Assembly (NCBI GenBank): GCA_016271365.2
Contig: CM028131.1
Location: 287,251,001 to 287,315,000 of the forward strand
DNA length: 64,000 bases
Direction of reading: 5' to 3'
Origin: Neoceratodus forsteri
Lineage: Eukaryota; Chordata; Ceratodontiformes; Ceratodontidae
In this document: positions 21,284-32,140 of the stretch, one piece after another
How positions within the stretch are numbered: the first letter of the stretch is position 1
Layout: every line of letters begins with the position of its first letter
Program-made: the position numbers and the translations under genes
Notes under the pieces: generated by a model
What the model was told of the DNA's origin: nothing
Seen by the model: the letters and a program-made list of their open reading frames with translations, nothing else
Databases searched by the model: none

Positions 21284-21704
21284 GTCCACGATTGCTGGCA
21301 CACACATTGGCCACATAGTTCATCTCTACCCTACCTTCACATCGCTGTGCAGTGTGTTGCTGTTGTGGTTTGCACTTCCTGGTTACCCTATTCAGAGCTG
21401 TCTTATTCCAGGGCTAAGTTTGCCCTGCACTCCCAGCCCAGTTTGCCCGGCCTCATTCCCATGCTATATTCAGAAGCTGTTTGCCCTGGGCTATTCCTTT
21501 TGAATATAGCTTGCTCTGTGCTCCGAGCTACGTTTGCCCACCGGGCAGTGCTAATTTGGCCCCGGGGCAAAGTTTTGAATATCTGGCCCATGGTGTCCAA
21601 TCCTGGAAACTTTGGCTGCCTCATATAAAAGAAAACAGATAGGGTTAGTGCAATAAAATAAGATACAAACATATACCACATATAATAATTATAGTATTGC
21701 AATT

Positions 21705-22479
21705 AAACAGTTTCTTGGAAACTCAGACTATATACAACAGTTACCAATCAGGATTTAGGGCATAGCACAGCACTACTATAGCATTAATCAAAGTCATGTC
21801 AGATATTCAAATAGCCATGGATAATAGCCTCTTGGTTGGGGCTGTATTTATAGACCTATTGAAAGCATTTGACACCCTGAATCACGATAGGATGCTTGAA
21901 AATTTAAGATCTATTGGCCGCAACCAGAATGCACTTGCTTGGTTCTAAGGCTATCTAACTGGGAGACAGCAGTGAGTTATACTGAATAATGATTATAAAT
22001 CTAAATTCTTGAACATCAAATCAGGGATACCCCGAGGGTCAGTATTAGGTCCCATACTGTTTAACGTGTTTGTGAATGGTGCTGAATGGTGTCTGGCACC
22101 ATTGGAATGTGAATGACACAGTTCTTTATATAGAAGGCAAGTCTGTTAGTTAAATACAAGAAAAATTGCAAAAAGACTTTAATAAATTGCAGAACTACTT
22201 CCAGGATCTTGGGTTAGTTTTAAACTCCTTAAAGTAACAAGTTTTTTTCAAATAAACAATTACAAAATCAATCAACATTGAATATAAAAACTCTTGATGA
22301 TAGTAGTCTAACCCTTGTTGATTCCTATAAATATTTGGGAGTCTGGATAGACTGTCATTGTAAATGGGATACACACATTGACTTACTGACTAGTAAACTA
22401 AATAAAAAAATGGGGGGCTTATATAAATATAAAAACTGCATCCCTCCAGATATTAGATTAAAAATAGTAAACTCCATGG
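21705..22479 (+). pseudogene. LINE reverse transcriptase, 5' part (L2/Rex-like), split
   Basis: The plus-strand translation shows 'SYQSGFRA', 'VGAVFIDLLKAFDTLNH' (first catalytic aspartate box), 'SGIPRGSVLGPILFNVFVNG', and a damaged FADD region near 22100-22130. 22278-22484 gives 'LVDSYKYLGVWIDCHCKWDT', the usual post-RT YLGV block. This is a jockey-superfamily LINE, closest in wording to L2/Rex types. It has stops and is 5'-truncated at about 21700. At 22479 an LTR retrotransposon interrupts it; the rest continues at 30027. Confidence 0.83.
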
Positions 22480-23611
22480 TGTGACACTCTGCCCCCTTGC
22501 TTATGATTACTGTATGATATCTGTAAAATAAATGGTCTGTGTATGAAATTGTCTTCCCTCCCCCCCACCTCAGTCAGCAGTGTGTAAGACTTGGACTTTA
22601 ACTTTCAAAGTGTCAGTGAGGATGTCATTAAACAGACTAGAAAAACCTGATTAAAGGTTTCCTGTTTTTGTCTTAATTAGAACAGGACCAGCTGCCAGGA
22701 TATAAGCCTCATAAACTTTTATGGTTCCTGCAGAAAAAGGCCAATTTGGTCACCAAACTGTGTCATAAGTCATAAAACCTGAGATCACACTAGCAACAGG
22801 AAATAAGCAGAGGGACATCAAAGAGAGATGCTTGATCAAAGGATGTCATATGTGGGAAATGGTTCTTGCTGATGTTCACATTATTTAAAATACATCCTTG
22901 TAAATAATTTTGTTATGAATTAAGTCCAAGGGAGGGTCTAAATGATATCACAGAAGAGGAGGGGAGATGTCCCCTGAAATTAAATATTGTATCTGGGGAA
23001 GGTGTCATATCATCTTGGGTTCTGAGACAGAAAGTTCTCTAACTTAAACACACTTAAAAAGGCAATACTTCGATAGCAAAGAACTTAAGTACTGTGGTAG
23101 GAGTTTTGTTCTGTAATTTTCCCATTTTCTTTTGTGACTGTGAGCTAATGCTATTTGTTCTGTATTTTACTTTACTTATTTTACAATTTTTAATAAACAA
23201 CATTTTCTTTAAGATACTGTCTGTGTCTCCTCAGTCATTTTTGCATGTCATTGCTGAACCGATATTAAGTCTGACAGCTATAAGGACTTACATGGCATTA
23301 CTAAGCTGGAAAAAGGTAAGAATACCTGGGTCTCATAAAGAGTTTTAAAAGGGCTCATTTTGGAAGCCTGGCTGGGTGCCCCTGGCGAAAGATTGTACTG
23401 CAGTCCCGAAGAGGGTACATATCTGAGCCTGTACATTGGGTATGCAAGCATAAGGTTCACAGTTTGAATCCCCCCCCATAACTCGAGGCTAAAGGTGGTT
23501 CAGACCCAAAGCAGACAGGAGGATTACCCTGTCTGTTACCTGTTCACACTATTGCGCTCTGAGGTTGGCACTGTGGGAGCAGAAGGCCTGACCTTCGGAG
23601 TGCGTTTGACA
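22480..23611 (+). repeat. 5' LTR
   Basis: It starts 'tgtgacactctgcc' and ends 'gtgcgtttgaca', 1,132 bp. It aligns end to end with the 3' LTR apart from small indels and the MITE that is only in the latter. 'aataaa' sites occur near 22527 and 23190, the second followed by T-rich sequence, as expected for LTR transcript ends. No clear TATA box was picked out. Confidence 0.92.
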
Positions 23612-23632
23612 GATTTGGTTGGCAGCGGTGCT
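23612..23632 (+). other. Candidate primer-binding site
   Basis: Directly after the 5' LTR the sequence is 'gatttggttggcagcgg'. The 'tggttggcagcgg' part has the TGG start expected for pairing with a tRNA 3' CCA end, 4 bases after the LTR. The tRNA was not identified. Confidence 0.5.
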
Positions 23633-23828
23633 ATTTAAAGTATTGGTAACACAAGCTTTAACAGTTCAGTGTGTCAGCTTAATACTGTACAGCTCACGTG
23701 CAAAATAAGGCAGTGATTTATTTTTTTTAAAGATAAACAGAACAATATAATTTTGCTTACGGTCAAAGTTACTACCTGTTTTATTTTTTTCTAAAGTGCA
23801 AGTTAGAGTAGCTATAGTTAGGGAAGAA

Positions 23829-25080
23829 GATGGCTTCCAACTACAGTGAGTATACTGCAGACTACTTGAGGCAGTGGTGCCAGGACAGAGTTGTCCAGTA
23901 TGAGGGGAAAGCCAACAAGCAGAACCTCATGGATGCTCTGATGGCAGCAGATGCCCAGAGCCTCAAGTCACAGTTTGTGATTGGAAAGGACTGACCATTG
24001 GGTGTGGAAGGGCCAGAGTCAAGTGCAGTGTCCAGATCCAGTGAGGAGGACAGCAGGGACAGTGCAAGCCAAGGGCCACAGCAGCAGCAGCAGGGGAAGG
24101 TCTCCAGCATTCTGGAGCCAGAAGCAATCAGGCTACAGATGGAGTTGCAGAGAATGGAGCTGGCGTTCCAGAAAGAAGAGAGGCTAGAGCAGTGAGACAC
24201 AGAGGAGAAGAGAGAGCGAGAACAGTGAGAAGCTGAGTGAGAATGATGAGAAACGGCGAGAGAGCAGCGACCTGCAGAGGAGAAGAGGGAGTGAGAACAG
24301 CAAGAAGTAGACTGTGAAGAGCGTGAACGCCAGAGGTAGCATGAACTGGAGAAGCTGGGACTCCAACCCCCGGCACCAGAGCAGGTAAGTGGCTTGGGTG
24401 TAACTGGAACTACAGGACTAGGTTACAAATTAAATTCCAAATTGATAGCTGAATTTAAAAGGGGGAGGATATGGATGCCTTTTTAAATTCCTTTGAAAAA
24501 GTTTGTATTCAGGCAAATATTCCTAGAGGGTCCTGGAGCTTCCAGCTATCCGCGCTACTTACCAGGAAAGCTCGGGATGCATTGGGTCAAATGGACAATG
24601 ATTACAGCAAACTTAAAGCTGCACTTTTAAAAAAGTTTTGATTTAACTGCAGAAGCATACACAGCTAAATTCTGTAAGCTCAGGAGAAGCCCTGACATGA
24701 GCTATGAGGAGCTAGCCACGAAACAACATCAGTTTTTAAAACAGTGGGAAGGAATTGAAGCAAACTCTGTAGATACAATTTAAAATGCTGTATTGTTAGA
24801 ACAGTTTTTTGGGCATGCCCAGCAGAGCTGAGAACCTGGCTGGAGGACTGAGAGCCAAAAACAGTGCAAGAGGCTGCTGAACTCTCAGACCACTATGCCC
24901 GGAGCAGACCTGCTCTGAGAGCAAATGGAGTGGAGTGGCAGTGCAGAAAGAGAAAAGCGCACCTTCAGGGCAGCTAAAACCCTCATTGCCTCCACTGAAA
25001 CCAGTTAGCCCCAGGTTTCAATGAAAAGATTTACCTGAGAAAAGAAACAAATGTTGGGTTTACAAAGAAACTGGGCATAT
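23829..25080 (+). pseudogene. Gmr1-type gag with SCAN-like capsid domain
   Basis: Gag forms the particle that packages element RNA. The start at 23830 opens 'MASNYSEYTADYLRQWCQDR', stopping after 54 codons. A Gln/Glu-rich stretch with several stops follows (24000-24400). At 24630-24900 the frame reads 'LTAEAYTAKFCKLRRSP', 'SYEELATKQHQFLKQW', 'LLEQFF', 'CPAELRTWLED' and 'TVQEAAELSDHY', the pattern of the SCAN domain, which is known to derive from gag of this Gypsy group. A zinc-knuckle relic at about 25040 reads 'CWVYKETGHIPRQC', its second cysteine replaced by tyrosine. Confidence 0.85.
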
Positions 25081-25189
25081 TCCCAGACAGTGCCCCAAAA
25101 GGACAAGCAGTACACAAAGTGGTGCTAGGAGAGAAGTGGGTTGTTTGTGTGTCCCTGAAAGCATGCCTGTAAACATGAGGGAACACATG

Positions 25190-25460
25190 CACCCAGTCAC
25201 TGTGAATGGTGTACAGACACAAGGGTTAAGAGACACAGGGGCATCCCTGATGTTTGTATAAGGGGATCTGGTAGAGCCTGGTCAGCTTATAGCCAATCAA
25301 TTTGTAACTGTACGAGGATTCACTGGGGAGGAGAAAACCTTGCCACTTGCTAGTGTCCTCCTAGACTGGAGTGAGACGGGGGGACTGTCAAAAGGTTGCC
25401 ATAGCCAGAACTTTAGCTGTTGATGTAATCATTGGCAACAATCTCAAATGAGATAGTGTG
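25190..25460 (+). pseudogene. Gmr1-type aspartic protease
   Basis: Just after the zinc knuckle the frame reads 'VNGVQTQGLRDTGASLMFV', the DTGA active-site motif of retroelement proteases, then 'QLIANQFVTVRGFTGEEK', with a later stop-broken 'ILGNN'-like segment. The protease would cut the gag-pol polyprotein. A stop follows the active-site block (about 25259). A linker region (25432-25834) with no recognised domain separates it from the integrase. Confidence 0.78.
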
Positions 25461-25859
25461 TGTAGTTACCTGCAGCCAAGCGGCAAAGGAAAATTGTGGT
25501 GTCCCGGACCCCACAGAAGCCACTGTGGAAACCACTGGGAGGCTGGCTCCCCAGCCTGTGTCTCCTGATATGGAGACTAATGAAAGGAAGGGTAGAAATT
25601 CCCCCAGTAGCAGTTAACCACACAGTTACAGAGGATTACTCCGAGAAAGAGAGGGTGACCCATTGTCAGAGGGTTAGGGATGGCAGTGATCCTGAGCGCC
25701 CTGATGCTAAAGCTAGGGACCCTAGTTCAGACACAGAAGGGGACCTGTCCCATGCCTTGGGAATGTGTAAGGAGTTTGCAGCTGCTCAGAATAGTGACCC
25801 TAGCCTAGAGAAGCTGAGGGCTTGGGCAGACTGATGGAGTACAAGGAGGTGACGGGAAA

Positions 25860-27012
25860 CACAAAGTTTATTGGGACAATGGACTGATGTATACGGAGGA
25901 TACTAAGACAGAGGGAGGGGTGATAGGCAGGCAGCGTGTCATTCCCCAGGGGTACCATGAGCAGTTGCTCAAGACTGCACATGATATTCCCTTGTCTGGT
26001 CATCTGGGAATCGTGCGCACAATGCAGCGGTTGGCCCAGAATTTCTATTGGCCCAACTTCACCCAGCAGGTGAAGGAGTATTGCAGGTCTTGTCACTGGT
26101 GCCAAGAAATAGGGAAGGCAGTAAAGAAAACACAAGCCACCCTGATTCCACTGCCCACAGTGGAGGAGCCATTCCAGGAGGAGGGAATGGATATTGTGGG
26201 GCCTTTAAATACCCCCAGCTCCTCTGGAAAGAGGTTCATCCTGACTGTGGTGGATTATGCCACCTGGTATCCAGAGGCAGTCACCCTTTTCTCACTGAGG
26301 ACAGACAAAATGGCAGTTGCCTTACTTGGGATTTTCTCCCATGTTGGGTTTCCATAGAAGGTTATCACCAATCGAGGGGGGTTCCTTTATGTCGGACCTG
26401 ATTAAATGTTTTTGGGGAAGTGTGGGGTGGTGCAGAGAAGCACGACACCTTATCACCCGCAAGCCAATGGGCTTCTGGAAAGATTTAACAGTACCCTGAA
26501 GTCAATGCTCCAGGCATTTGGTGAACAGCATGGGAGGGACTGGGAGAAATACCTTCCCCACCTGTTGTTCACATACAGGGAGGTGCCCCAAGATTCAACA
26601 GGGTTTTCCCCCCTTCGAGCTCTTATATGGACGCTGGGTACATGGACCCCTAGACTTAATCCAAGAGGACTGGGAAGGCAAGCACACCACCCAGGGAACT
26701 CCCATAGTGGATTATGTCCTTAGGTTTAGGGAAAGGCTGAAGGAGCTTATGGGGACAGCCCAGAGCAACCTGGCAGCTGCCCAACAAAAACAAAAAGTGT
26801 GGTACGACCGCAGAGCCAGAGCCTGCTCATACATGGTGGGTCAGGAAGTCATGGTCCTCATCCCAGTCCAGAAAGACAAGCTACAGGCTGAGTGGGCAGG
26901 ACCGTACAAAGTAGTCAGAAATGAAAATGATGTGAACTATATCATAGCGTTACCTGACAAAAGACATACAGAAAAAAATGTACCATGTCAACATGATGAA
27001 GCCATATGCTAA
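25860..27012 (+). pseudogene. Gmr1-type integrase
   Basis: Integrase inserts the cDNA. 25887-26357 shows the zinc-finger region ('SGHLGIVRTMQRLAQNFYWP' and 'CRSCHWCQ') and the DDE core start 'GMDIVGPL', with 'DYATWYPEAV'. After frame changes near 26357 and 26410 comes 'PHANGLLERFNSTLK'-like sequence with the third catalytic residue (Glu), then 'FPPFELLYGRWVHGPLDL'. 26700-27012 ends with 'YMVGQEVMVLIP' and 'EWAGPYKVV', the GPY/F module of Gypsy integrases. The segment runs on into the RT, which places integrase upstream of RT. Confidence 0.9.
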
Positions 27013-28496
27013 TAGGGCTGATGTGGTGTTTGCAGTGTGTAGTCCTGAGGAGGGGATGGACGAAGGAGACCCCCTTCTGGACTTGTTGGAAGAAAGCAAG
27101 CGGGAGTCCTCTGTGGGGGCAATTAAATTGTCATCCCAGTTGGCCCCAGACCAGATCCAGGAAGTAAGGTAGGTTTTAGTAGACTTTGCCCCACTGTTTA
27201 GCACCAAGCCTGGACTAACCCCCTTAGCGACACATGATGTGGAGGCAGGGACACAGGCACCTATACAGCAAACAGCATATCGGGTGTCAGAGGCTGTCCA
27301 AAAGGACATTAGGAGGGAGGTGGAGGAAATGCTGGATTATGGGGTAATCCAGTGATTCCACAGCCCCTGGGCCTCACCCATAGTCCTTGTGCCCAAGCCA
27401 GATGGCTCTACTAGTTTTTGTGTGGACTATCGTGGTCTCAACGCAGTCAGAAAGTCGGATGCCCACTCAATGCCATGGACAGACGAACTACTGGACAAGT
27501 TGGGAGGGGCAACATACCTTGCAACTATTGACCTGAGAAAGGGTTATTGGCAGGTAGAGTTAACTGACAGAGCTAGGGAGAGGTTGGCCTTCATCACTTT
27601 GATAGGGTTATTTGAATTTAAAGTAATGCCTTCCGGAATGAAGAACGCCCTGCCACTTTCCAAAGGTTGGTGAACCAGGTGTTGAATGGTGCTGAGGAGT
27701 ATGCTGTGGCATACCTGGATGACATTGCCATCTTTAGTGCCAGTTGGAGGAACACCTGTCCCACCTTAGGGAAGTACTGGGCAGGATACAGAGGGCTGGG
27801 CTCGCTGTCAAAGCTGAGAAGTGCCAGGTGGCCATGGCTGAAGTGGCATACCTTGGGCATGTTGCAGCTCTATTCTAACCAAGTAAAAATAGAGGCGATC
27901 AAGGCATGGCCCAGACCAGAAATGCAGAAGCAGGTCAGGAGTATTCTAGGGACAGCTGGGTATCATAGGAAATTTGTACTAAATTACAGTGCCCTGGCTG
28001 CTCCCCTATCTGACCTGGTAAAGAAAAGGATGCAGAAGAAAGTTGCCTGGAAACCAGCCTGTGAAAATGCCTTTATCGTACTGAAGGAGACACTGTGCAG
28101 TGCTCCTGTATTGACAAGTCCAGACTATAGCAGCCCCTTTATAGTCCAGACTGACGCCTCAGATGTGGGTATTGGGCAGTGCTGAATCAGACATCCAACC
28201 AAGGGAAAGATTACATTGTGTACCTAAATAAAAAGTTACTTCCCGGGGAGCAGGCATACTCTACTGTGGAAAAAGAGTGTCTTGCCATGGTGTGGGACCT
28301 AAAGAAGTTAGTGCCATACTTATACGGCCAGCACTTTGAGGTACAAACTGACCAACCGCGCCCCGGTTTGGCTGACACAAATGGGTAAGATGAATGGTAG
28401 AGTATTAAGATGAAGTCTTGCCTTGCAAGAGTTTGACCTGATGATCTCACATAGGGCTGGAGCAATCAGTCAGAATGCAGATGGCTTGTCGTGTGT
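27013..28496 (+). pseudogene. Gmr1-type reverse transcriptase and RNase H
   Basis: The RT starts around 27190 after a linker ('LLDLLEESKRESSVGAIKL'). 'VLVPKPDGSTSFCVDYRGLN' and 'YLATIDLRKGYWQVEL' are the first RT boxes (27380-27560). After a one-base shift near 27660, 'AVAYLDDIAIFS' holds the intact YLDD catalytic pair (27710-27745). RNase H begins at 28140 ('FIVQTDASDVGIGQC'), breaks at a TGA, and continues with 'KKLLPGEQAYSTVEKECLAM' and a terminal 'ISQNADGLSC' near 28480. At least four breaks prevent function. Confidence 0.92.
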
Positions 28497-28560
28497 ATGT
28501 GAGGAATGAACTGACTTGTGGCGCTCATCCCATGCAGGGAATAGAGCCCCAAAATTCAGT

Positions 28561-28575
28561 CTAGGTGGGGAGGAG
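28561..28575 (+). other. Polypurine tract
   Basis: 'ggtggggaggag' lies directly before the 3' LTR. Such a purine run primes plus-strand synthesis in LTR elements; one T interrupts it. Confidence 0.8.
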
Positions 28576-30021
28576 TGTGACGCCCTGCCCCCTTGCTTAT
28601 GATTACTGTATGATATCTGTAAAATAATGAAATGGTCTTTGTATGAAATTGTCTCCCCCCCCACCAGTCAGCAGTGTGTGAGACCTGGGTTTTAACTTTC
28701 AAAGTGTCAGTGAGGATGTCCATACCTCTCAACTGTACCACATTACGAGGAACGTTCCTCATTTTACTCCACAAAAGTTCCCTGTTCCACATTTTAAGGA
28801 CTTGTTCCACATTCAAAGTCAACATTTTAAAGCAAAAATCCATAGTAAATGATGCAAAAAATATATTATTCAATTAATAACAGACTTTCTGAACACAAAT
28901 GCAACATTTTAACAGTGTTTTGAGATTCTTAGGTAAAGATTTGATTGAGTGTTCCACATTTTGCCCATTTGTTCCACATTTTGACAAGCAATGTTCCACA
29001 TTTGAGGGACAAAAGGTTGAGAGGTATGAGGTATGAGGATGTCTTTAAACAGACCAGAGAAGCCTGATTAAAAGTTTCCTGGTTTTGTCTTAATTAGAAC
29101 TGGACCAGCTGCCAGGATGTAAGTCTTGTGAACATTTATGGTTCCTGCAGGAAAAGGCCAATTTGGTCACTGAACTTTGTCATAAGTCATGAAACCTGAG
29201 ATCACACTAGCAACAGGAAATCAGCAGGACATCAAAGTGAGATGGTTGATCAGAGGATGTCATATGTGGGAAATGTTTTATGCTGATGTTATTTAAAATG
29301 CATCCTTGTAGATAATTTTGTTATGAATTAACTCCAAGGGAGGGTTTAACTGACATCACAGAAGGGAAGGGGAGGGGAGATGCCTCCTGAAATGAAACAC
29401 TGTATCTGGGGAAGGTGTTGTATCATCTTGGGCTCTGAGACAGAAAGTTCTCTCTAACTTAAACACACTTAAAAAGGTAATACTTAGCAAAGATCGTAAG
29501 TACTGTTGTGGGAGTTTTGTTCTGTAATTTTCCCATTTTCTTTTGTGACTGTGAGCTAATGCTATTTGTTCTGTATTTTATTTTACTTATTTTATAACTT
29601 TTAGTAAACATTTTCTTTAAGATACTACCTGTGTCTTCTCTGTCATTTTTGCATGTCATTGCTGAGCCGATATTAAGTCTGTCAGCTGTAAAGGCTTGCA
29701 TGGTGTTACTAAGCTGGAAAAAGGTAAGAATACCTGGGTCTCCTATAGAGTTTTAAAAGGGTACATTTTGGAAACCTGGCTGGGTGCCCCTGGCGAAAGA
29801 TTGTACTGCAGTCCCGAAGAGGGTACATATCTGAGCCTGTACATTGGGTATGCTAGCACAAGGTTCACAGTTTGAATACCCCCAGAACTTGAGGCTAAAG
29901 GTGGTTCAGACCCAAAGCAGACAGGAGAGTTACCCTGTCTGTTACCTGTTCACACTATTGCGCTCTGAGGTTGGCACTGTGGGAGCAGAGGGCCTAACCT
30001 GCGGAGTGTGTGTTTGTGACA
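28576..30021 (+). repeat. 3' LTR, with a MITE inside
   Basis: It starts 'tgtgacgccctgcc' and ends 'gtgtgtttgtgaca'. Without the 315-bp MITE and its 8-bp duplication it is about 1,123 bp, matching the 5' LTR length. It differs from the 5' LTR by scattered substitutions and small indels, so the insertion is not very recent. Confidence 0.92.
28721..29035. mobile_element. hAT-type MITE in the 3' LTR
   Basis: It is absent from the 5' LTR at the same point. The 8-bp duplication 'aggatgtc' flanks it (28713-28720 and 29036-29043). Ends 'catacctctcaac' and 'gttgagaggtatg' are inverted repeats, the right one followed by an extra 7-bp 'aggtatg'. Inside are five or more copies of 'gttccacatt', mostly near the ends, resembling sub-terminal transposase sites. 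Duplication length points to the hAT superfamily; no coding sequence. Confidence 0.9.
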
Positions 30022-30026
30022 CATGG

Positions 30027-30675
30027 TAATCCCTTTGATTATGGGGGTGTTGGTTTTGGGGGTACAGCCAGAGGTGTTTTATACCAGCTTGATGTGCTTT
30101 ATAACAGATTTGCACGTTATGTTTTGGATGCACCCTGGCACACACATCACTGTTCCCTCTATAGAGCTCTGGATTGGATAGAACTGACAGAACAATGAAA
30201 ACTACATATACTACTTTTGATGCACCGCTGTCAAATACAAAAAATGCCTAACTATATGTTAGATTTAATTAAGAAACAGAATGTTAGGGTTTACGTGCAG
30301 CAGGGACAATAGAGTACTCTGTGCCAATGGCAAAAATTGTGAGGGGGTAATTCTAGCTTTGTGTATATGTGTCTGAGGCTCTGGGATAGTTTGCCAGGTC
30401 ATTTGAGGCAAAGTAATAGTATCTTATCTTGAAATACTGTAAGTTCTTGGTTTATTAATGCTGCTAAATCTCCTAATACTTGCTGTGGCTGAGCTTTGTT
30501 TGCTATTTGTTGCTAAATGTCTGTTTTTGCTGTATTTGCACTGTGTGTTCTGTAAATTTTACTGTGGAATTGCTACTTTTCTACAGTGGGACCCCATTGA
30601 AAATGAGCTTTCAGCTAAACTGGGCTATCCCTTTCTGATGTGTCTCAGAATAAAATTTGTACTACTACTACTACA
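30027..30675 (+). pseudogene. LINE ORF2, 3' part, rejoining 21705-22479
   Basis: The frame cut by the LTR element at 22479 resumes here: 'NPFDYGGVGFGGTARGVLYQ', 'LDVLYNRFARYVLDAPW', 'RALDWIELTEQ', 'LRLWDSLPGHLR'. This is the usual C-terminal region of jockey-superfamily LINEs. It includes stops. The 3' end has 'aataaaatttg' followed by a (tac)n tail at about 30659-30675, a simple-repeat end common in these LINEs. Confidence 0.83.
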
Positions 30676-31378
30676 GTACATATAACGTATTATACAGTAT
30701 TAACACAATAAATATAGTCTTAAAGATACATTATCTTACAGTATACTAGCCCTGATTTGTCTGGGAAGGCCAAGCAAAATAAGTGAGTCTTTAGGTCCCT
30801 CTTAAACACTCCCACCATTGGGGCCTCCCTGACAGAAGATGGGAAATGGGTTCCAAAGGACCGATCCAGCGACTTACAAAGCTCAGTCACTGGAAGTTTT
30901 TCATCTGGCCCTTGGAACCACAAAGAGGCCCCTGATAGAGGAGTGGAGGGAGTGGACTGAGCTGGCAGGTGTAAGGAGATCAGTCAGGTAGCCTGGGCCC
31001 AGTCCGTATAGGGTCATGTAGGTGAGCAAGCCCACCTTGCAGATGATCCTCTACCTGACAGACAGGCAGCTAGAGCAGAGCTTGCAGGATCGGGGTCATG
31101 TGAGTAGACCTGGACAGGCCTGTCAGTAATCTGGCTGCTGCGTTGTGCACCAGCTGCAGCCGTCGGAGGGTCCCTCCACTGACCCCAAAGTATAGAGCAT
31201 TAAAGTAATCAAGCCTGGACGTGACAAAGGCATATACCAGTGATGGCAGGTCATTGGATGGAACTAGGGGTTTAATCCTGGTGATATTCCTTAAGTGGTA
31301 AAAACCACTTTGGACCACAGATTACATCTGATATTCAAGTGTCAATCTGTCATCCAGGATAATGTCAAGATCTCTCAC
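30676..31378 (-). mobile_element. L2-like LINE 3' end
   Basis: On the minus strand 31318-31070 reads 'SGFYHLRNITRIKPLVPSND', 'VYAFVTSRLDYFNALYFG' and 'LRRLQLVHNAAARLLTGL', the L2 post-RT signature. 30923-30720 gives 'VFKRDLKTHLFCLAFPDKSG', the end of ORF2, followed by a short A/T-rich 3' UTR. Upstream, 'VRDLDIILDDRLTLEYQM' (31378-31322) is the LGVILD block. It is 5'-truncated at about 31380. 30785-31179 is 98% identical to 34090-34484. Confidence 0.87.
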
Positions 31379-32140
31379 CCTAAGGAAATTTGTTTGAAAA
31401 CAGGATCCTTGTCCTTTGGACTTATGATCTCTTAAAAGAACATGTGATGAGCCAGCCTGCTGGCACAGCAGCAAGGCATTCGCTTGCAGCACCGACACCC
31501 CGGGTTCGGTGACAGACTCGGGAGAAGGCCGGCTGGGGGGTGAAGCATTGAGTGTCCCAGGGACTGCTGTCCTTCTCCAGGGGGAGGGTGGTAGAGTGTC
31601 CAGTGCAATGCGAACCTCTGGTGGAGGCCGGGGGCACCACTGCTGCCGGCACCACATGCTGGGGGGGGGCAGGGCAGATCCAGTTATCATTGCACGTCCC
31701 CACCCCCCAGAGGAATCTCTGCATACCAAAAAAATTCCGAGGCCCATTCATGACAGCTCCTACCTTTGCCACTGCTCCCACTGAGGTCAGTGTTCGCCGG
31801 GGGGGGGTCCTGCTCCTGTGGCCCACCCTAGGGGGCAAGCCAGGGTATGAGATTGTGTTCCTTGGGGGGGCACCTGCCTGGTGGCCCAACCCAGGGAATT
31901 AAGCCCAGGCATGAGGGGTGGCAAGCAGGGCGGGGGCCAGATCCCCCAATACAAGGGGGGAAAAGATGACCGGGGACAAAAAAAAAATATGTGATGCCTT
32001 TGGGAAAACTTTTGAAATTATACATAACTTTAGAGTTTGAATTCCTGTATTTTCTGTTTTCATCTGTCCTTATTCTATATTACTAAGGAAATTTCCATGG
32101 GAACTGGATCCTTGTCCTTTGGACTTCATCTGCTCTTGCT
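31379..32140. repeat. Dispersed block X, copy 2, split by a SINE
   Basis: 31379-31427 and 32087-32128 share 'ctaaggaaattt' and 'tccttgtcctttggactt', so the two ends of this block repeat each other. 32002-32110 resembles 19735-19840. A tRNA-type SINE (31450-31988) is inserted between. No coding sequence; the family is unknown. Confidence 0.55.
31450..31988 (+). mobile_element. Long tRNA-type SINE, 539 bp, family S1 copy 2
   Basis: Flanked by the 8-bp duplication 'atgtgatg' (31442-31449 and 31989-31996) and ending in an A-run. The head 'gccagcctgctggcacagca' with 'attcgcttgcagcaccgaca' and 'gggttcggtg' parallels the head of 17697-18272. Its GC-rich body is followed by oligo-A. Retroposed through a LINE partner; no coding role. 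Confidence 0.87.

Larger units (their letters stand above)
19864..21590. mobile_element. 1.7-kb terminal-inverted-repeat element, family unknown
   Basis: The left end 'gggccagatattcaaaac' and right end 'gttttgaatatctggccc' are perfect inverted repeats, and similarity runs on for about 10 bp ('tttgc'/'gcaaa'). The same terminal motif occurs at 32343-32705. Sub-terminal regions repeat motifs such as 'gggctaa', 'gcgggttt' and 'gaatata' in both orientations. The exact duplication is unresolved, because 'catg' next to the ends is conserved in both elements. No transposase homology is seen, so it is a non-autonomous DNA transposon or foldback element. Confidence 0.8.
22480..30021 (+). mobile_element. 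Gmr1-type Ty3/Gypsy LTR retrotransposon, both LTRs present
   Basis: LTRs at 22480-23611 and 28576-30021 begin TGTGAC and end in TGACA or GTGACA. The 5-bp target duplication CATGG lies at 22475-22479 and 30022-30026. Between them, in order: gag with a SCAN-like capsid part and zinc knuckle, protease (DTGA), integrase (zinc finger, DDE core, GPY module), then reverse transcriptase (YLDD) and RNase H. Integrase upstream of RT is the Copia-like order known from Gmr1-type Gypsy elements, not that of ordinary Gypsy. Every domain has stops or frameshifts. No env is seen. Confidence 0.93.
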
